Assembly (NCBI GenBank): GCA_003996215.1
Contig: QJPP01007520.1
Location: 310,001 to 374,000, forward strand
Direction: 5' to 3'
Origin: Jaltomata sinuosa
Lineage: Eukaryota > Streptophyta > Magnoliopsida > Solanales > Solanaceae
DNA: 64,000 bases
In this document: positions 12,492 to 22,216 of the stretch, piece after piece
Layout: every line of letters starts with the position of its first letter
Position numbering within the stretch: position 1 is the first letter of the stretch
Program-made: the position numbers and the translations under genes
The notes under the pieces: generated by a model
What the model was told of the DNA's origin: nothing
What the model saw: the letters and a program-made list of their open reading frames with translations, nothing else
Database searches by the model: none

Positions 12492-13348
12492 CCTCATTGA
12501 TATCGAGTTTCTTGAAAGCTAGCTGATAAGATATATGAAGGCATGAAACTCAGTGTAGAAATGTCTTGAATCTGTTACACGTTTATATAGAGTTGATGAT
12601 CCAATGGAATGATATGCATCGCTTGTACAAACATATAAAAAAAAAGTATATATTTGAATAAATTGATTATCAGCCAATCAGAAAACAATAGGTGAAACAT
12701 GTAGTTGCCACATTTTCAATCAAAACTGACAGTCACTTGCTTGTCAAAACATTACGAAACTATCATTTTATTACTTTTACATAATCTTGATAGATTTATC
12801 ATATCTACTCTTGTAAACACATGAAACAAAATAAGATAGAGGTCTAGAAATTTATAATGAAATCAATTTAATTAGGATTTTTCAATTGTTTTTCTTTAAA
12901 TTAGTAAATTCATTGACTACACAATCTGGTGCACACCAAGTTTTTCAATAAATTCAAGGCAATAAGCTTGGAGTTTTTAAATAAGACACTATTAAATTCT
13001 TTTATTTTGCAAAATATCTTTAGATCCTTGAACAACTTTTTTTGTCTCCGAGAAAGCAAAAATTTCTTTATTTTAATGTGTCAATAGGTTGTAGGCTATG
13101 TTTTTAATTATTTATTATTTTAATTTTTATGCAATCATTACAGACTTATTCAAATATGATTTTTAATATTTTTTTAAAAAAAATTAATTAGCATCGAACA
13201 CACGTGCAACACATGTGCTTAATATTAATCAGAAAAAATGGGTAAAACTACTTGCCAGAACACCACAAAATTATCATTTTATTACTTTTACATAATTTTG
13301 ATAGATTTATCGTATTTATTCTTATAATCACATGAAATAAAATACGGC

Positions 13349-13405
13349 CTCATCGAACAATGACTGTCTCAAATTGACAATTTATCGAGTAAAATGACTT
13401 GTCAT
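13349..13405 (-). pseudogene. HPt exon 1 copy, stopped, last in the array
   Basis: Reads MTSHFTR then TAA at codon 8. The donor is replaced (GAG|GCCGTA). Upstream-type sequence follows and homology to the unit fades near 14145. Confidence 0.7.
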
Positions 13406-14144
13406 CTTTGTTAGTATCAAGTTTCTTCAAAGCTAGTAGACAGAATGCAAAGGCATGAAATTTGGTACATAATTGTTTTGAACTCATTACAAGTTTATAT
13501 AGAATTGATGATCCAATGGGATGATATGCCTAACACTTGTATAAACAAGTGAAAGGATGTAGATGTTTGAATAGATTGATTATCAATCAATTAAAAAATC
13601 AATGGACGAACATGCAGTTGCCACATTTGCAATTAAAACTGACATTCATTTTCTTGTCAAAATATCATGAGATTATCATTTCATTACTTCTACATATTCT
13701 TGATAGGTTAAACGTATTTGCTATTGTAATTACATGAAACAAAACAAGAGAGAAATCCAAAAATTCATAATGAAATCGACTAGAATTTTTCAATTGCTTT
13801 TCTTTAAATATGTAAAACTCATTGGATGCACAAATCTAGCACGCACCATATTTTTGATAAATTTAAGACATTATTCTTGAGGTTATTAAATAAGACAATA
13901 TTGAAGCCTTCCATTTCTGCAGAATATCTTTTTAACCCTAGGAGAACTTCTTTCGTCTCCACAAAGGCAAAACCCGCTTCATTTTAATGTGTCAACAAGT
14001 TGTAGGCCGTGAGATAAAAAAGATTATCTGATAAAAAAATTCAGATATCTTAAGTTGATGAGTGATGAGAACATAACACGAGTACTTTGCTATATTTTAA
14101 CTTTCTATTATTTCAATTTTTATGCAATTCTTGACACACTTAGA

Positions 14145-15466
14145 AGAGGCGTTTGACCATGAAAATTGTGAATATTTGAAAAAAATTAATTTGTATTCAT
14201 CACACTTAAGGGGGTGTTTTACTGGGCTCTTTGGGCTTGAAATCTAAACAAAATTGTCCACAGTGTTTAAAAGACAAAGTTCACCACTCTTGGAGGGACA
14301 AAAATAAAATACAGGTAAAAAGGAAAGAAAAAAAAAAGAGAACCAAACATGAACTGGATTACTGGAAGACGTATAAAAGACACATGTCTTGCATTCACTA
14401 ATTTGGTGTAAATATTAACCTGTGAGTAGAAAGTTTACCTTAAAAATTATGTATTCAGTTAATCCTTTTACCTATGTACTCGAGGAAATGATCTCCTATA
14501 TACAGTGCGACCATCTTTTGCTGTTATTTTCTATTAAACTTCTGTAAAAAGGAAAAAGTCATATAAACTATATTGACATAATTAATGGAGTAAAATATCA
14601 TGTTTGTAAGAATTAAATTTCAAAGAAATGGTAAAGTTTAGTAGGTGTAAAAGAGGGAGACCATTCAACAATGAGCCAAGTAAAGGTTTTGTGGGCTCCA
14701 CATGCATAGTTGATAGCAAAAATAGGAGAAATTATGTTGACAATTATAAAGTACCCCATTGACTCATTAATTTTATCCAATAAATGAAAATGAAAATTTT
14801 CAAATCGAAGACAAATGACCTATTTGGCCATAATTTTTCACTTATTAGAAATCAGTGTTTGATCATAAAAATTTCGAATTTAACTTGATATTGTATTTCA
14901 AGTTTTAAAAATAGCTACTCACTTTTCATAATGTGTATAACTAAACACAACTTTATTTTTGATTTCAACTCCATAAATTCCAAAAAAAAAAAAGGTGAAA
15001 AATATTTGAAATCTACAACCAAATACGTACAAAGAAATTTAATGTATAAAGGTTGAAAATTAGTATTTTCAGCCTTCCAAATATTGATAAATTCAAATTT
15101 TTGTCTCTATGACTTTTGATTAAGCACATCTAACCTTCAATTTGATATGTGCCCTTTTGATCCCTGTAACGGTAAATCTTCCTTTACAAATTTAATGAAT
15201 TATTACGTGCTAAACCATTTAACTATTGATACTATATGTTAATTTTTTATTGTTGCTCCATATTTAAAGGTATTCTAGTTCCAAATATAAGCTCAATCTC
15301 ACATCTTTCCTTTATAAAAGGACATAAAACACACATTTTGATCACTAATTTAAGTTTAGATGTGCATAGCAAAATATTACAAGAACTAAAATCAAACTTT
15401 ACCAATAAACAAGGGACTAAAAATGCAATTATCCCTTTAAAAATTGACTAAGTCAACTTCACTAAA
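14145..15466. other. Intergenic, MITE remnants, upstream region of MYB
   Basis: No gene is seen. Short pieces of the common Solanaceae MITE type whose ends read GCGTTTGACCATGAAAATT occur near 14150-14190, and related sequence appears at about 14815-15010. The rest is AT-rich sequence between the end of the HPt array and the MYB gene. Confidence 0.5.
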
Positions 15467-15472
15467 CCCCCC

Positions 15473-15493
<21 letters not shown>
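15467..15493. repeat. Poly-C tract of 27 bases
   Basis: An uninterrupted run of C about 180 bases before the MYB start codon, followed directly by a run of A. Its true length may be uncertain because such runs are hard to sequence. A second C-rich stretch (CCCCACCCC type) lies just inside MYB intron 1 at about 15820-15847. Confidence 0.85.
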
Positions 15494-15503
<10 letters not shown>

Positions 15504-15674
15504 ATTAGTTAAAGAAAGCCCTCTTATCTTTATATAATAATGTTAGATTGAGGACTTCTTTGTTTGCTTCCTTTCAAGTAACAAAGAGAACTATATATAT
15601 AAGTGTCTTGCTTAAGACATTCTAGTACTTGTGTAAAAAAAAAAAAACATTTTAAGCTTGTGTTATAATTTGAA

Positions 15675-17404
15675 ATGGGAAGAGCTCCTTGTTGTGACAA
15701 AACCAAAGTTAAAAGAGGACCATGGTCTCCTGAAGAAGACAATATTCTCAAGAACTATCTTGAGAAAAATGGCACTGGTGGCAATTGGATTGCTTTGCCT
15801 CAAAAAGCAGGTTTTCATCCCCCCCACCCCACCCCACCCCCACCCTCCTCCGATTTTCGCTATTAAAAAATCGCTAATTTTGATAAACGTTTCGTCAAAA
15901 TTTGACAGGTCAAATTCTGCTGAGAATTAGCGATTTTCTGGTAGTGATATTCATATAGTGTTTCCTACATGTTCTTAATGTTTTTTTTTTTGATAGGATT
16001 AAAATTTCAACTTATATGGTACGTAATAGTACAAGATTTTAATATTATTAATCAGTATAGTTTTAACTGTTATATAGCAGGTTGTCTGTCTTATTTTTCG
16101 GGCAACTAGCTAGTTCCACTATCTTTTAGCTAGGTAATGCTAGCGTTTTTTGTGCATAAAAATTAAACTCGTATTCTTTATAATAACATTCTTGATTTTG
16201 TAAATTTTTAGGTCTAAGAAGATGCGGAAAGAGCTGCAGATTAAGATGGCTAAATTATCTTAGGCCAAACATCAAACATGGAGGGTTCACTGAGGAAGAA
16301 GATAATATTATTTTAACTCTTTATAGTCAAATTGGAAGCAGGTAATTGGTCAAAGGGTATTAAATTTATTTATTTAAGCATAAATTCAATTGTATATTGG
16401 ATTAATTTTTTGGTTAGTTTTTAAATTTTAACGAGAGTTTCATTCATAAAATTTTAACTTTCTTTTTTAACTGAATTCATGTCCAAACTCAATTCAAACT
16501 TGCAGATACTGTCTTTTCCAACTTTAATTTCACATATCAGATCTTTTTTTTGTATATCGATGAAATTTATATCGAAACACCTACTTAAATTTCATCATTT
16601 GAAATAACGGTAAACTATTGAAGAAATAAGTTGTTCGAATATTTCAAATGAAATGCCAATAGTTTTTCTCTCATAAAACTTTCACTTTTTTTTTTCATTT
16701 GAGTGAAATTCACGTTCAAATACAACTGGCATAAAAAAATATTTTTTTTCAACTTCAATCAGATATTGTTCGAACGCCTTAATCTGAAACAAATTTATTT
16801 TATTTTTTTGATGAAAATTATTAGGTGGTCAGTGATAGCTGCAAATCTACAAGGAAGGACAGATAATGATGTGAAGAACCATTGGAACACCAAGTTGAAG
16901 AAAAAGCTTTTTGCTTCTCAAAACACTAATCTTATAATTAGCACTAACACTACTTCTAGTGATTTCAATAATCACAATTATTCAATAAATTACTATGGGA
17001 AATTGGATTATTCTAACACATTCACAAGCCAATTGGACCCAAATTTAACAAATTATTATTCAAGTAACTGTGATCAATTCCCTCCTCTTCCAACCTTGAT
17101 GGAAATTCAAGAAAATGATGCAACAATTCAACAAGATGGTTCGTGTCGGATCCTTCAGAAATGTGCTACTTTTAAAGAATTGGACACACACCCATCAACG
17201 TTTTTGCATAGTCCAAGCAATATAGGGTATAAGTATATGGATTTGAGCTCTGGAATTTCATCATCATCATCATCTTACTATGATGATATTCTTGAAAATG
17301 GCTTTGATTTTCAAGAAAATGCTATAGGAGGAGGTGATGATCCAAATTCTACCTATTACAATATTCTTGAAATTGATCAACTTTTCAAAGGATTTGAAAA
17401 TTAA
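15675..17404 (+). CDS. R2R3-MYB transcription factor, RAX/Blind-like (subgroup 14)
   Basis: DNA-binding regulator. Exons 15675-15810, 16212-16341 and 16825-17404 give 281 residues; the 130-base exon 2 is typical of plant R2R3-MYBs. The R2 repeat begins MGRAPCCDKTKVKRGPWSPE with NGTGGNWIALPQKAGLRRCG, and the GKSCRLRWLNYLRPNIKHGG linker is complete. R3 reads FTEEEDNIILTLYSQIGSRW, then GRTDNDVKNHWNTKLKKKL. The GTGGNWIALP and NIKHGGF signatures point to the RAX/MYB36-38/Blind clade, which acts in axillary meristems or root endodermis. The exact orthologue is not decided. The C-terminal region is rich in Asn and Ser and ends IDQLFKGFEN. The start is the only ATG giving a full R2. TATA-like sequences lie at about 15530 and 15590. 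A segment of exon 3 (17140-17224) resembles a MITE. Confidence 0.9.
15843..15948. repeat. MITE fragment in MYB intron 1
   Basis: Contains the motif AAATCGCTAATTTTGA and, inverted, GAATTAGCGATTTTCTGG with GTCAAATTCTGC, the termini of a common Solanaceae MITE family. It begins about 30 bases after the exon 1 donor. Confidence 0.6.
17140..17224 (+). repeat. MITE-like sequence within the MYB coding exon
   Basis: This part of MYB exon 3 aligns by eye over about 80 bases with the right part of the MITE copies at 32428-32546 and 33486-33604. Shared blocks are GATCCTTCA, CTACTTT, ACAC.CA.CCA, TTTTT and AGTCC.AGCAA.ATA, in the same order and spacing. It is translated in frame as part of the C-terminal region (residues SCRILQKCATFKELDTHP onward). 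Confidence 0.55.
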
Positions 17405-18754
17405 TTAGCTAAGGGGCTAGATTAAATAATATAAGAAAATAATATGAGGGACAAGTAGGTTTATTTTACTAAGATTTGCATTTAACTTTTTTTATTTTAG
17501 GTTTTAAGATAATGTTGTATGTATATATGACTCTTAATTATTAGTCAAGAATATTGAAATTATCTTATTCCACATCTACAATGTGTATTTTTATTTTCTT
17601 CTTATCCTCTTTGTGAATGATGATGATGGCTATTCAACTTAAATTCTTATCATTGAAAAGTATTTAATATATATTGATATTCGTTATACTATCAATTCAT
17701 ATATGTCCTTAATTAGTATTATACTAGCGATTTATATATGTCGTTAATATTATAAAAATGGGTCAAATTTTCCCTTATTCCTCCGTTAACCTCATTCATT
17801 TTAGCCGAAATAACATACCAACATACTCCCCACACAAATACTTATTGTCTGAATGTTACATTGCACAAATAACGTAAAAATAATTACATGTAAATTGTTG
17901 AATCCCCAGGTTCATGGGAACCGAGTAACTTTTGTATAGATTCTGTATATAGAGTAAAAAATCAACTAAATATTTGTATATTATGTGGAGCCAATTATTA
18001 TTACATATATTAATTTGAAGTCGTTCTAAACATAATCTGTAAAATTCAAATCTTGATTCCCTCCTCTAATCACTCGCTATTTTACATTTTCTTGAATTCT
18101 TCTATTAGATTTTTTGACTCCACCATTGAGACGACGACAATGGTGGATCAAACCTTCACATACGAGTTGACTGGAATTCAATAGTTTTTGCTCATACTCA
18201 GCTGAAAAATTCACTAAATACTTATAAATACTAGATTGGGAACCAATTATTATTGTAAATTAATTCACAATTATTGTACGTGAAATATCCATTCATAAAT
18301 TTCAAATCTTGAATCTACCCCTTGAAGAGAATATCATGATGAATTATGTAGTACGTAAGATACAATTAACTTGTGGAGCAAGTTGCACATGAATGCATGT
18401 AAATGTGCACAAGTTTGTCAGCGTATCGTGTAAGTTTGTTAACTTCAGACTCTTTCAGTACGTATAGTCATGAATATTGCATGAATTTGCCTAATTCAAA
18501 GACAATTGATAACGTGTTGACGTGTTCTTGGGAAACTTCAATTGCTTGGTCTTTTTCATTTTTTGACGACGTTCGATATTCGCATTGAAGCCCGACATTA
18601 AATTTGTGTCGAGAGTGTTATAGTTATATTAGGAGTAAAGCGTGCTAATAAAGACGATCCCGTACCCGGTAGGTTTCAACCAGGACATCTGATTAAGATG
18701 AGGAAGTACTTACCATTTACCACTTATTCAGTATATTCAGTGTTTGGTTGTATT
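17405..18754. other. Intergenic, 3' of MYB
   Basis: AT-rich sequence with the presumed MYB 3' UTR at the left. Short open frames (for example 18403-18588) have no recognisable domain or codon bias. No RNA gene is seen. Confidence 0.5.
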
Positions 18755-18875
18755 TGATACAACAATAATAACATACTCAATGTATTCTCACAAGTGAGAT
18801 CTGAGGAGGGTGGTTTGTACTTTGTACGCAGTTTTACCCTTACATTGTGAAGATAGAGAGATTGTTTTCAATAGC
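18755..18875 (-). repeat. SINE fragment, minus orientation
   Basis: Reads ACAACAATAATAACATACTC at the tail side, then the TTCTCACAAGTGAGATCTG and TACGCAGTTTTACCCTTAC phrases of the Solanaceae (TTG)n SINE, with GATAGAGAGATTGTTTTC. It is diverged, so an old insertion. Confidence 0.65.
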
Positions 18876-21483
18876 GACCTAAACTCGAGTAAAATATATC
18901 AAAATCAAGTATCGAAAAGAAATATTTGGTAATCGAAGCAAAGAAAACAGCAGGTGATCGAGTAATAAAATCGAAGAATAAAATAGAAAAAAAAGTAATA
19001 ATAATAATCTTTGATAAAAAAAAAGGATAGATATCTCTTTTGATTGCCAATTACTTTCAATAAACAATTAGATTTATTGGATAAAATTAAGCATTTTGTC
19101 TTCACTATCCAAGAAATGCTTGTGTTTCCATGTGGCACTTAAATTTATAATCGCACAAATAAATATTTATAATTTTTTTTAAATTATAAGCTTTAAATAA
19201 AAAATAATTTTAAATTATATGTTTAAACAAATATCATCACATAAATCGAGACGAAAAAATTACCTTTCTTTGCAAGAAAATCTATGTTCTATAAGCTTTT
19301 AGCTACTTGCCATTTTTATGTGGTCCTCTTCCAAATGGTCGACTAGACTTTTCTTTTTTATCAATGAAAATATCAGCCAATAAGTGTGTGTTGAATTTGA
19401 ATATAATAATTTAAATCAACCCCAACAAGTGGAAAAATAAATGTATAATTTTCAATCCAAGTGTGGTTGAAATATTTTAATAACTAAAGCTTCCACAAAA
19501 TAATTGGTGTCTCTTCAAACTAATATTTCTTTCTACAATAATGATTCATATTACCTATCCCTTAATTTAGGGTTATGAATAGGGCTAAGGATAGACTAAT
19601 TAGGTGAGACTAGGATAAATCTAGGTATATATGTATGTATATATATATAAATGATAACCTGATATTAATAAATCAATAACAATAATTTTTTTTTCTTAAC
19701 AGTTTAATCCATGACCCAATTAATAAGATCTGTAGAATTTAACTGATTTTTATGAAGACCATTTTCCTTCTCAATTCATCAACTCACAACACCTTTTTTT
19801 TTCTTGATCAATGCGTTTAGTAAACATTTCCAGGAAAAAATATTGTAAAAATTTTTAAAAAGAAAAAACACACACTATGAGTGATGGTTGCCTCATTTCT
19901 AAATAAGCTTATCAATTAAATCGATAATCAAATTATTAACGGTTGCAAATCGATCAATTGAACAACAATAATTGGTTAATTTAGTAATTTTACAAATCGA
20001 TAATTGAAAACTAACCAATAACATTCAAAATCGAATTGAACCAATGGAGACTATATGTTGTTGTGGATATATATGATCATGTGTTGTTTTATGAAATAAG
20101 ATATATGTGTTAGTATATAATTATGGTCAATGGAGACTTGAGAGACCACTTGTTATAATTTGTCTAAACAAAGTTTGAATGTCCAATAATCAATACTTAT
20201 CCATCAAAGTCATATATTATTGTTTTTAGTGACAATTTGTTTACAACTTGATTTAATTATGAATTACTAACAGTCATTATTCGTCGTTCAATATAATGTG
20301 TTTTCACCTCTCTTGACTATTTTACACTATACTAACCAACCCGAACATACATATGGATACAATTTTACGACATATTAGGGTTAATTAATACATATAATTA
20401 AAGAATATAACATGTTTTAAATATTTAATTTACATGTGTAATGGGCACATAAGAACGTGCACAATAATTTTTTAAAATTTGAATCAAAAGTATTTAATAA
20501 CAACACTTTATCATGTGTTCAGGTGTTTAGTGGAAACTAAATCGTAGTGGCAAAGCCAGAAATTTGACGAAGGGTGTGCAAATTTTCCTATCAATTGTGT
20601 TAATGGCTAACATTTAATTTTTGTACACCACATAATTTTTCAATGAAAGGTGTGCAACGGATCACTCTTCGCTTAAAATGGCTCCGCCCATAACAAATCG
20701 TATTCGAATGTCTAAATGAAATTTAGAGGCGTAATCGATGTATCAAGCTAAAAAAGTACTATTAAAAGAAGAAGAATATGAAGTAGAAAAAGAGGTTCAT
20801 ATGTATATGCAAGGCCGTTTTTGTAGACTGTACGAAGATATTGAATATTAATGGAAACATTTATAGCTATGTAGTGATTTCTTGACCTTATAAAAATAGG
20901 AATTAATGAAAGAAAAAAGAATGTTGAATATATATGATACATGTTCTATTTAGTTTAATACGTTAATAAAAATCAATAGTCAAGAGACGTACAATTAAAA
21001 TTCACATTGTCACATGTATATGGAGACGTCCATGATGGAGGGCAGATCGATGAGGACGAGTCATAAAGAATAACTAGGCTAGCAAAAATCCGAAGAGAGG
21101 TGCATATGATATCTTAGCTGAATCTCATATATAATGAATTGACGATGAAGCTTAACTTTTGTCACTGCTTTATTTTTCTCCTTTTTGTTTTTCGATCGGA
21201 AAAAGAAACTGAAGAGTTTATATAAAGCCTAACACAAATCATATGCTACACTGCTTTTGAGCTTGATAATAATATAATTCAAGAAATAAATTCATGAGGT
21301 CTGTTAAATCAAAACAAACTATATTTGTCACGAGTTTAAAGCCTATAATAGAGTTCAAATTATATGAAAAAGTTATCACTAATTGAAATAATATAATTAA
21401 TGTGTGTGATTTTGCTTAAATTTTAAAGCATTGAATTTAACTTAAAATTACATGGTGTAATTAGAGAAACAAAATCTTTTTTT
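18876..21483. other. Intergenic region with MITE remnants
   Basis: No supported gene. A MITE-like element at about 20545-20692 has related inverted ends (TAGTGGCAAAGCCAGAAATT at the left, AAAATGGCTCCGCC at the right). An AT microsatellite with TATG repeats lies at about 19625-19650. Short open frames here are chance. Confidence 0.5.
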
Positions 21484-21562
21484 TAATGGGGGTGGGGTGG
21501 GGAGAAGGGGGTGGGGGTGGGATGGGGTGGAGGGAGTTCACCCCCCTCCCCAATCCCCCTTT
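21484..21562. repeat. G-rich tract with G-quadruplex potential
   Basis: Many runs of three or more G (GGGGTGGGGTGGGGAG, GGGGGTGGGGGTGGG) within about 50 bases, followed directly by C runs (CCCCCCTCCCC, CCCCC). The plus strand could form a G-quadruplex or pair with the C-rich half. It lies about 480 bases upstream of the MND1 TATA box. Confidence 0.7.
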
Positions 21563-22037
21563 TACGAAATTCCGGTCATTGATCGACAACTTTGAAAATT
21601 TGACGAGATTATTTAGTGAGTGATGAAGAAGTTATATTAAAATAATAATGTCATAACTATAATATGGAGATTAAATAATAACAATTTATTTAGCGATTAT
21701 TTATTAATAGATGTTTGATTTTATTTACACTAGATAAATTGAGATAATTTTTTTTTTCAATTTTAAAGGACTTTGAGAGAAGTACTTTCGAGAAAAGGCA
21801 TCTTCATCATTTGATATTTTATTTCATAATTAATAATTCCAAAATTACTGTTCCACATTGAATGTAAAGTAAAAATAATACAAACAAATAACCTCAGAAT
21901 TACTAATTCCAAAAATAAAAAATTCAATCACATAAAATAAAATAATTCTGCATTTTTTAACTTTTTTTTAAAATTATTATCTATTATCTCATCGACCAAT
22001 CAGGACCTTTTATTTGTTCCGGACTCTAAACCGGGTC

Positions 22038-22046
22038 TATATAAAT
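22038..22046 (+). promoter_or_regulatory. Probable TATA box of MND1
   Basis: TATATAAAT lies about 170 bases before the MND1 start codon, at a plausible distance upstream of the transcript start. Confidence 0.55.
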
Positions 22047-22082
22047 ACTTGAGATTTATATAGTGGTACCGCGAGCAGAAAA

Positions 22083-22093
22083 TTCCCGCCAAA
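22083..22093 (+). promoter_or_regulatory. E2F-type site in the MND1 5' region
   Basis: TTCCCGCCAAA matches the E2F consensus (TTTSSCGC and extended forms). It lies about 40 bases after the TATA box and 125 bases before the start codon. E2F control would fit a gene used in replicating or premeiotic cells. Binding is inferred from the motif alone. Confidence 0.6.
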
Positions 22094-22216
22094 TCAAAAA
22101 GCATTTTCAAAATATTTTCTGGATTCTTCTTCAATACGCTTCTTCCCGATTTTTGTTTATCATCTCTGTTCACCTTCAACTGCAACAAAGCCAACTGCCA
22201 TTATCGCTAATTCGAG

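Larger units (their letters stand above)
3656..14145 (-). repeat. Tandem array of a ~1.1 kb HPt promoter/exon-1 unit
   Basis: The exon 1 landmark of the HPt gene (plus-strand CAATGACTGYCTCAAATTG) recurs near 3709, 5830, 6884, 8100, 9143, 10234, 11331, 12443 and 13358, about 0.9-1.2 kb apart after the first gap. Each unit holds about 45 bases of intron 1, exon 1, and about 1 kb of upstream sequence with a block beginning TTGTCAAAACATCACGAAATT, a block with CTTGTAATCACATGAAAC, and a short segment with CACGTG and an inverted GTGCA. The 3709-5830 interval is double length and contains one unit without exon 1 (around 5040-5230). No unit carries exons 2-6. Units differ by many substitutions and small indels, so the array is old. 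SINE fragments are inserted in two units. No other gene is seen in this 10 kb. Confidence 0.9.

Noticed and set aside
15530..15751. 73-codon minus-strand frame opposite MYB exon 1
   Set aside because: It overlaps the conserved R2 repeat on the opposite strand and has no family match.
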